Assembly: GCA_026874595.1 (NCBI GenBank)
Contig: CM049306.1
Span: 57,976,019-58,040,018, forward strand
DNA length: 64,000 bases
Reading direction: 5' to 3'
Origin: Sipunculus nudus
Taxonomy: Eukaryota; Annelida; Sipuncula; Golfingiida; Sipunculidae
In this document: one piece after another, positions 58,729 through 64,000 of the stretch
Layout of the letters: every line of letters begins with the position of its first letter
How positions within the stretch are numbered: the first letter of the stretch is position 1
Translations under genes and position numbers: made by a program
The notes under the pieces: generated by a model
The model's input: the letters and a program-made list of their open reading frames with translations, nothing else
Database searches by the model: none
Told to the model about the DNA's origin: nothing

Positions 58729-59931
58729 ATGGCAGATTTCAAACCTGAGACATTTGTTGACGATCCGGACCCTGATCAACTTGAACAGTTGTCCAAAGAC
58801 TAGTTGTTGCGTTTGGGACAACACTTAGGGCTAAATGTGAAAAAAGCTTTAAGAAAGCCTGATATCATTGCTAAAATCATGCAAGATCTTATTAGCAAAG
58901 GTTTAATTGAAGAGAATGAAGTTGCAAAATAAAATAAATGACAGCCTTGCTATGCAATTAGAATTTAAAAAGTTGGAAATGCAACATGAGCTAGCATTAA
59001 AAGAGAAAGAAAATGAAATTGAGTTAAAACGACTGGAGTTAGAAAGACTTAAACTAGAACATAGTCTACGTGCTGCCCCAACTCACAGTTTTGATGTTGC
59101 TAAACACATTAGACTTGTCCCACCTTTTCAGGAAAAAGAGGTTGATAAATATTTCTTACACTTTGAGAAGATGGCTGAAAATTTAAAATGGTCTAAGGAA
59201 TATTGGACTATGCTGTCACAAAGTGTATTGACTGGAAAAGACAGAAAAAATTATAAAGAGCTTTCAGTAGAAGCTGCTGCTGACTATGACCTGGTAAAAC
59301 GGTGAATCCGAAAAGGTTATGAGTTAGTTCCAGAGGCTTACCGCCAGATATTCAGAAATTTGGAAAAGCGCAAAAACAGACCTACGATGAATTTGCTAGG
59401 ACAAAAGAGCAGTTGTTTGATCGCTGGTGTAGTTCTAAAAATGTAATGAAAGATTATGACAATTTGCGCCAGTTGATTTTGCTTGAAGAATTAAAGCGCT
59501 GCATTAATGCAGATGTTAAAACTTTTCTCGATGAGAAAAGTCTTGAAACACTTGACATTGCTGCTCAGTTAGCTGATGAATATTCATTGACACACAAAAT
59601 GTCCTTTACTAGCAAATCAAACCAGTCATTCACAAATAGGAATGTAAAACAGTATGGTCAAAAGAAGTTTACAGCGCAGTCTCTGGGTACTAGTAGTCCT
59701 GATAGTTCACCAAAGCCCAAAGCTACTCCTCAGTCCACGTCCACTGTGTCGAAGTCCAAAGACCAGTCATTTTAAAAGAAAATCTGTAATTACTGCAAGA
59801 AGGAAGGTCATCTAATATCTGACTGCTGGAAACTTCCGAATAAACCAAATAGCAAACCTTCTGGTTTTGTTTCAAAATCTATGCATAGCTATTACAAGAG
59901 CCAGGCTCTTTTCATGTAAATAAGGGGTACA
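58729..59931 (+). pseudogene. Gypsy gag, degenerate
   Basis: It starts with ATG at 58729 but has a TAG after 24 codons (58801-58803). A frameshift near 58917 leads into the main block (58907-59305) with a charged coiled coil (repeated ELALKEKENEIELKRLELER pattern) and VAKHIRLVPPFQEKEVDKYF. A TGA (59303-59305) and another shift precede 59413-59775 (NLRQLILLEELKRC, a SCAN-like capsid motif). TAA at 59773 precedes, in frame, a CCHC zinc knuckle (C-x2-C-x4-H-x4-C, 59785-59826). The family packages element RNA. Confidence 0.8.
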
Positions 59932-60726
59932 ACTCCTTTGTTGACTCAAATAAAGAGTTTGATGCTACGGAGGCCCAAGTGCCGACTGAATCCAAAGACG
60001 AATCCGCAGAATTTTGGGGTAAAAACCTTAGTTGATTCCTGCGAGGAATTAAATAAGGCTAGGTCCTTTCAAGACTCCTGCGAGGAGTGTTCTCTAAATG
60101 AGGCTAAGTCATTTTATGACTCTTGAGAGAGTATTTCAGATGAGGCCAGGTCCTCTTATGACAAACAAAAGTTTGTTTCTGCTGAGGAAAATTCCTCTGT
60201 TGACTCCCATGAGGAGTTTGGTAAGGATGTAGATTTCTTAGATGACTCTCAAACAGAGTTTATGACTGACACCTTCAATGTCAGTTCTTTGTTTGTTGAG
60301 GTTGAGGTAGTAGATTCCTCTCCTGACTCTGAAATAGAGTTATTTGAGCCATTCATACATGATGGTTTTGTATCACTTTCAAGTGATTTTTCAGATTCTA
60401 TCCCTAATAGAATTTTGAGGGACACTGGTTCAGGCCAGCCTCTCATGTTAGCAAACAATTTGCCATTTTCTAATAGGTCCTTTACTGGTGCATATGCACT
60501 TGTTAATGGTGTGTTTTCAGACAAGCACACTTCAGTTCCGCTTCACAGTATCCATTTAAAGTCAGATTTGATTTCTAGCAATATTACTGTGGGCATAATA
60601 ACTACTTTACCCTTTAAGAGAATTCAGTTGCTACTAGGCAATGATGTTGCAGGTGATAAAGTACAGCCTGTACCAATAGTGACAGAAAAGCCGTCACTTG
60701 ATCAGGACAATGATCCGGAAAGTTAG
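59932..60726 (+). pseudogene. Gypsy acidic spacer and aspartic protease
   Basis: A Ser/Glu/Asp-rich stretch with repeated S-C-E-E and D-S motifs (to about 60400, with one TGA at 60124) is followed by the retropepsin: ILRDTGSGQPLML with the catalytic D-T-G at 60421-60429 and the later IQLLLGNDVAGDKV strand. The protease part of the frame (60262-60726) is intact and ends in TAG. Confidence 0.75.
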
Positions 60727-60738
60727 GAAATTCCTGGT

Positions 60739-61396
60739 TTGTATCCTTCATGTGCTGTAACTAGAACTATGGCCAAGAAAAACACACATGAGAATAATGG
60801 TCCAGATAATAACACTCTGGGAGTCACTAGTGACCCGTCTAATGACTCGCCCGTACAGGATGCAGCATTCTCAAGGTCAGAACTTATCGCGGAACAGCAT
60901 AAGGACCCTGGTATTTCATGTTTGTTTCCCAGGGCAGTTTCTAAAGATGAACTGTCACAGAACCCAGTTTGTTTCTATGTTAAAAATGGAGTGCGTATGC
61001 GTAAATGGCGACCACCTGATGTATGTGCTGATGATGAGTGGGCCATCAAACATCAAATAGTAATGCCCAAAAGCTTTCGCCATTAAATTCTAAGCATGGC
61101 ACATGAGACTCCTTTGGCTGGCCATTTAGGTATAAATAAAACTTATCAGAAAGTTAGTACACACTTCTTTTGGCCTAACCTCAGGAAGATGTTGTACAAT
61201 ATTGTAAATCATGCCATACATGTCAGATGGTAGGCAAGCCCAATCAGAATCCTCCTTAGGCCCCACTTAGGCCTATTCCTGCTTTCGTGGAACCATTCAG
61301 TAGGATTATTGTTGATTGTGTTGGACCACTGCCCAAAACAAAATCTGGACATGAATACTTGCTGACAATTATGTGCACATCTACCAGGTTCCCAGT
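60739..61396 (+). pseudogene. Gypsy integrase N-terminal part
   Basis: After a linker (AFSRSELIAEQHKDPGI) comes the H2C2 zinc-binding region, broken by a stop at 61084: AHETPLAGHLGINKTYQKV, FFWPNLRK and, after a shift, YCKSCHTCQ. The catalytic core then begins at 61287 (PFSRIIVDCVGPLP, first catalytic Asp at about 61314) and stops abruptly after TSTRFP. The second Asp and the Glu are absent. Confidence 0.75.
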
Positions 61397-62090
61397 CAAC
61401 TTAGTGAAATCGGAACTTTGTCATGCACAAGTAACATTTTTGGGTCATATTGTAGGGCAGGGCCAGGTAAAACCTGTTGATGCTAAGATAAGTGCTATTT
61501 CTGCATTCCCTAGACCAGACAACAAAAAGCAAATAATGCGTTTTCTTGGTATGGTCGGGTACTACAGGAAGTTTTGTCCAAATTTTTCTGCTGTAGCTGA
61601 ACCTTTGACTAATTTGTCAAAGAAGAAACAAAAGTTTGTATGGAATGTTCAGTGTGAAAATGCATTTCAGAATTTGAAAGCCATTTTGCAAAGTTCACCA
61701 GTTTTAGTAGCTCCACACGTTTCTGTACCTTTTAAGTTAGCTGTGGATGCTAGTGACACTGCTGCTGATGCTGTGTTGTTACAAGAAGGCAAAGATGGCA
61801 TAGATCATCCAATTTGTTATTTCTCAAGAAAGTTTATTGCAAACCAGAAAAACTACCCCACTATTGAAAAAGAATGTTTGGCTATGATTTTGGCGTTGCA
61901 ACATTTTGAAGTTTATGTTACTTCATCAGTCAGACCTATCATTGTCTTCAGTGATCACAATCCCCTCACGTTCATGAACAAATTGAAGTGTAAAAATCAA
62001 GGATTGTTGAGATGGAGTTTGTTCATACAGGATTACAATCTTGATATCGTACACATTAAAGGAAAAGATAATGTACTTCCTGATTGCTAA
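61397..62090 (+). pseudogene. Gypsy RT C-terminal end and RNase H
   Basis: It is fused in frame to the integrase start. It has the RT thumb/connection markers CHAQVTFLGHIVGQGQVKP and MRFLGMVGYYRKF, then the RNase H: LAVDASDTAADAVLLQ, PTIEKECLAMILAL, FSDHNPL and KGKDNVLPDC just before the stop. The RT palm and fingers with the Y-x-D-D site are missing. Nothing but a short non-coding stretch and the polypurine tract follows. Confidence 0.85.
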
Positions 62091-62210
62091 TAGAGATTTT
62101 TATAAAATGTTGTAAACATGATGTTTATGTGATGTTGTAGATAAGCTGCTTTTTGAGATGTTGTAAGGATTTAGTGATTGTTTTCCGTGAAAACTTTCTT
62201 TTTTTCTTAC

Positions 62211-62221
62211 AGGAGGGGGAG
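62211..62221 (+). promoter_or_regulatory. Polypurine tract
   Basis: AGGAGGGGGAG directly precedes the LTR start TGTTAC, after a pyrimidine-rich run; it would be the plus-strand priming site. Confidence 0.8.
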
Positions 62222-63004
62222 TGTTACAGGTGCTCTATTATGTGACACGGGCGTAACTCGTGTTGTTGTTACATTTTATGTTTAATCTGTACTGGCTGGG
62301 CTCTCGTTGTCGTGTGAGCCTTGGGTTTTCACGCCTGGTCGTGGGTCACGTGATGAGCCTGGTATGTGTGGAGATACACAGCGCTGTTCTTTTAGAGAAT
62401 TCCTAAAACGTGTGTGGGGCAGGACCTTATAGACTGTTCTAGAAGTGCAAAATTCCCGGCTTGAGGTGTGAAGGTATATAAAGGGCTGTTGTTTAGAACC
62501 AGAGGGCAGACAGCAGAGCAGATACCAGCGGACGCATAAGCGTGTGTCAGATTCTAAGACCTTATTCGACGAATGCGGCAATTATACATTTTTAAAGATT
62601 TTCTCCTGGATGTTATACATTTGGATTTCAGTTTACTGTCTGTGTTGTTGCAAGAACTTTCCACTGGACTGTCATTCTCCGAGAGTTTACATTCAAAGGA
62701 CTTATCTTGGTGACAGTGTTGGTATCGAGGTACTGTACCATTATCTTTCTCTGTGATTGTATTGACTTGTTGCTATAACGCTGTGTTACTGTATAATTGT
62801 ATTGATTTAGTGTATTGTATTGTTAGGGTTGTTTTAGGAATAAATTATAGTTATTTGTTAACAAAAAAACACTGACTTCTTTATTCATTCCCCTAGACAT
62901 TTCCCGCTGCGTAGTTTTACAGAATCTGATATTTTTTTTATTTTTTTTTACAAAATTTGTGTTCATCACGCATACGTGATCTGTTTATATTAGGTTCCGT
63001 AACA
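62222..63004 (+). mobile_element. Complete 783-bp LTR
   Basis: It begins TGTTAC and ends GTAACA (a 6-bp inverted repeat with TG...CA ends). It contains a TATATAAA (62474-62481) and an AATAAA (62839-62844). It is both the 3' LTR of the left element and the 5' LTR of the partial element to the right. Confidence 0.9.
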
Positions 63005-64000
63005 TAAAATTGGGGGCTCTCGTCGGGATGCTTAATTTTTTTCAAATTTATAAGGCCTTGACCTGGACACGTTGTTTTATCATACATTGTTTACACGATT
63101 ACATATTGTTTACAGTACATTGTTTACAGGATTTATCTCAGTGTTTTTTTGTTATTGTTTTAACATCTTAACATGGCAGATTTCAAACCTGAGACATTTG
63201 TTGACGATCCGGACCCTGATCAACTTGAACAGTTGTCCAAAGACTAGTTGTTGCGTTTGGGACAACACTTAGGGCTAAATGTGAAAAAAGCTTTAAGAAA
63301 GCCTGATATCATTGCTAAAATCATGCAAGATCTTATTAGCAAAGGTTTAATTGAAGAGAATGAAGTTGCAAAATAAAATAAATGACAGCCTTGCTATGCA
63401 ATTAGAATTTAAAAAGTTGGAAATGCAACATGAGCTAGCATTAAAAGAGAAAGAAAATGAAATTGAGTTAAAACGACTGGAGTTAGAAAGACTTAAACTA
63501 GAACATAGTCTACGTGCTGCCCCAACTCACAGTTTTGATGTTGCTAAACACATTAGACTTGTCCCACCTTTTCAGGAAAAAGAGGTTGATAAATATTTCT
63601 TACACTTTGAGAAGATGGCTGAAAATTTAAAATGGTCTAAGGAATATTGGACTATGCTGTCACAAAGTGTATTGACTGGAAAAGACAGAAAAAATTATAA
63701 AGAGCTTTCAGTAGAAGCTGCTGCTGACTATGACCTGGTAAAACGGTGAATCCGAAAAGGTTATGAGTTAGTTCCAGAGGCTTACCGCCAGATATTCAGA
63801 AATTTGGAAAAGCGCAAAAACAGACCTACGATGAATTTGCTAGGACAAAAGAGCAGTTGTTTGATCGCTGGTGTAGTTCTAAAAATGTAATGAAAGATTA
63901 TGACAATTTGCGCCAGTTGATTTTGCTTGAAGAATTAAAGCGCTGCATTAATGCAGATGTTAAAACTTTTCTCGATGAGAAAAGTCTTGAAACACTTGAC
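63005..64000 (+). pseudogene. Second copy of gypsy leader and gag, cut by window edge
   Basis: It repeats 58561-59556 at an offset of 4,444, including the primer binding site, the early TAG (63245-63247), the frameshift and the TGA (63747-63749). I see no differences by eye. Confidence 0.85.

Overview
The window looks like animal nuclear DNA, most likely from a marine invertebrate and perhaps a mollusc. Evidence: short exons with GT/AG boundaries and matching phases, long AT-rich introns, many (TA)n tracts, a tRNA-derived SINE head, several short terminal-inverted-repeat elements, Ty3/gypsy retrotransposons and metazoan domain families (cadherin, FN3, Kelch, GH27). The species cannot be told from the sequence, and the mollusc suggestion is inference.

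Layout. 1-2 kb: two possible terminal exons on the plus strand, not recognised. 2.2-4.2 kb (minus): the 5' end of a secreted or membrane receptor gene (signal peptide, two cadherin repeats, one FN3 domain), whose remaining exons lie beyond the left edge. 4.4-12.6 kb: diverged direct repeats, one copy of which carries a ~3 kb terminal-inverted-repeat insertion that is absent from its paralogue. 12.6-36.6 kb: gene-poor; it holds two possible exons near 14 kb, a perfect 35-bp inverted repeat, two tandem hammerhead-ribozyme motifs at 17.45-17.59 kb with an inverted relic, a SINE head, two short inverted-repeat elements (28.9 and 33.7 kb), a repeat family with embedded TGACCTTGA motifs (26.3 and 45.0 kb) and microsatellites.

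36.7-44.8 kb (minus): a complete six-exon Kelch-repeat gene; exon lengths and phases sum to exactly 404 codons with the stop. Its introns carry a 46-bp minisatellite and an inverted-repeat element, and a ~1.2 kb minisatellite lies upstream. 51.3-52.5 kb (plus): an intact intronless GH27 enzyme with alpha-N-acetylgalactosaminidase-type specificity residues, two M-box/CLEAR-like motifs upstream, and diverged direct repeats on both sides.

56.3-64.0 kb: Ty3/gypsy remains. An inverted RNase H-integrase fragment abuts a 5'-truncated LTR. Next comes a degenerate element whose order is gag, protease, integrase start, RT end plus RNase H, polypurine tract, LTR. A complete LTR and a second gag copy run off the right edge. 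Both gag copies share the same stops at a spacing of 4,444 bp. The integrase-before-RT order is that of Gmr1-type elements.

The host genes show no functional link to each other. The strongest candidates for something unusual are the hammerhead pair, the integrase-first gypsy element and the intronless GH27 gene with its possible lysosomal control motifs.
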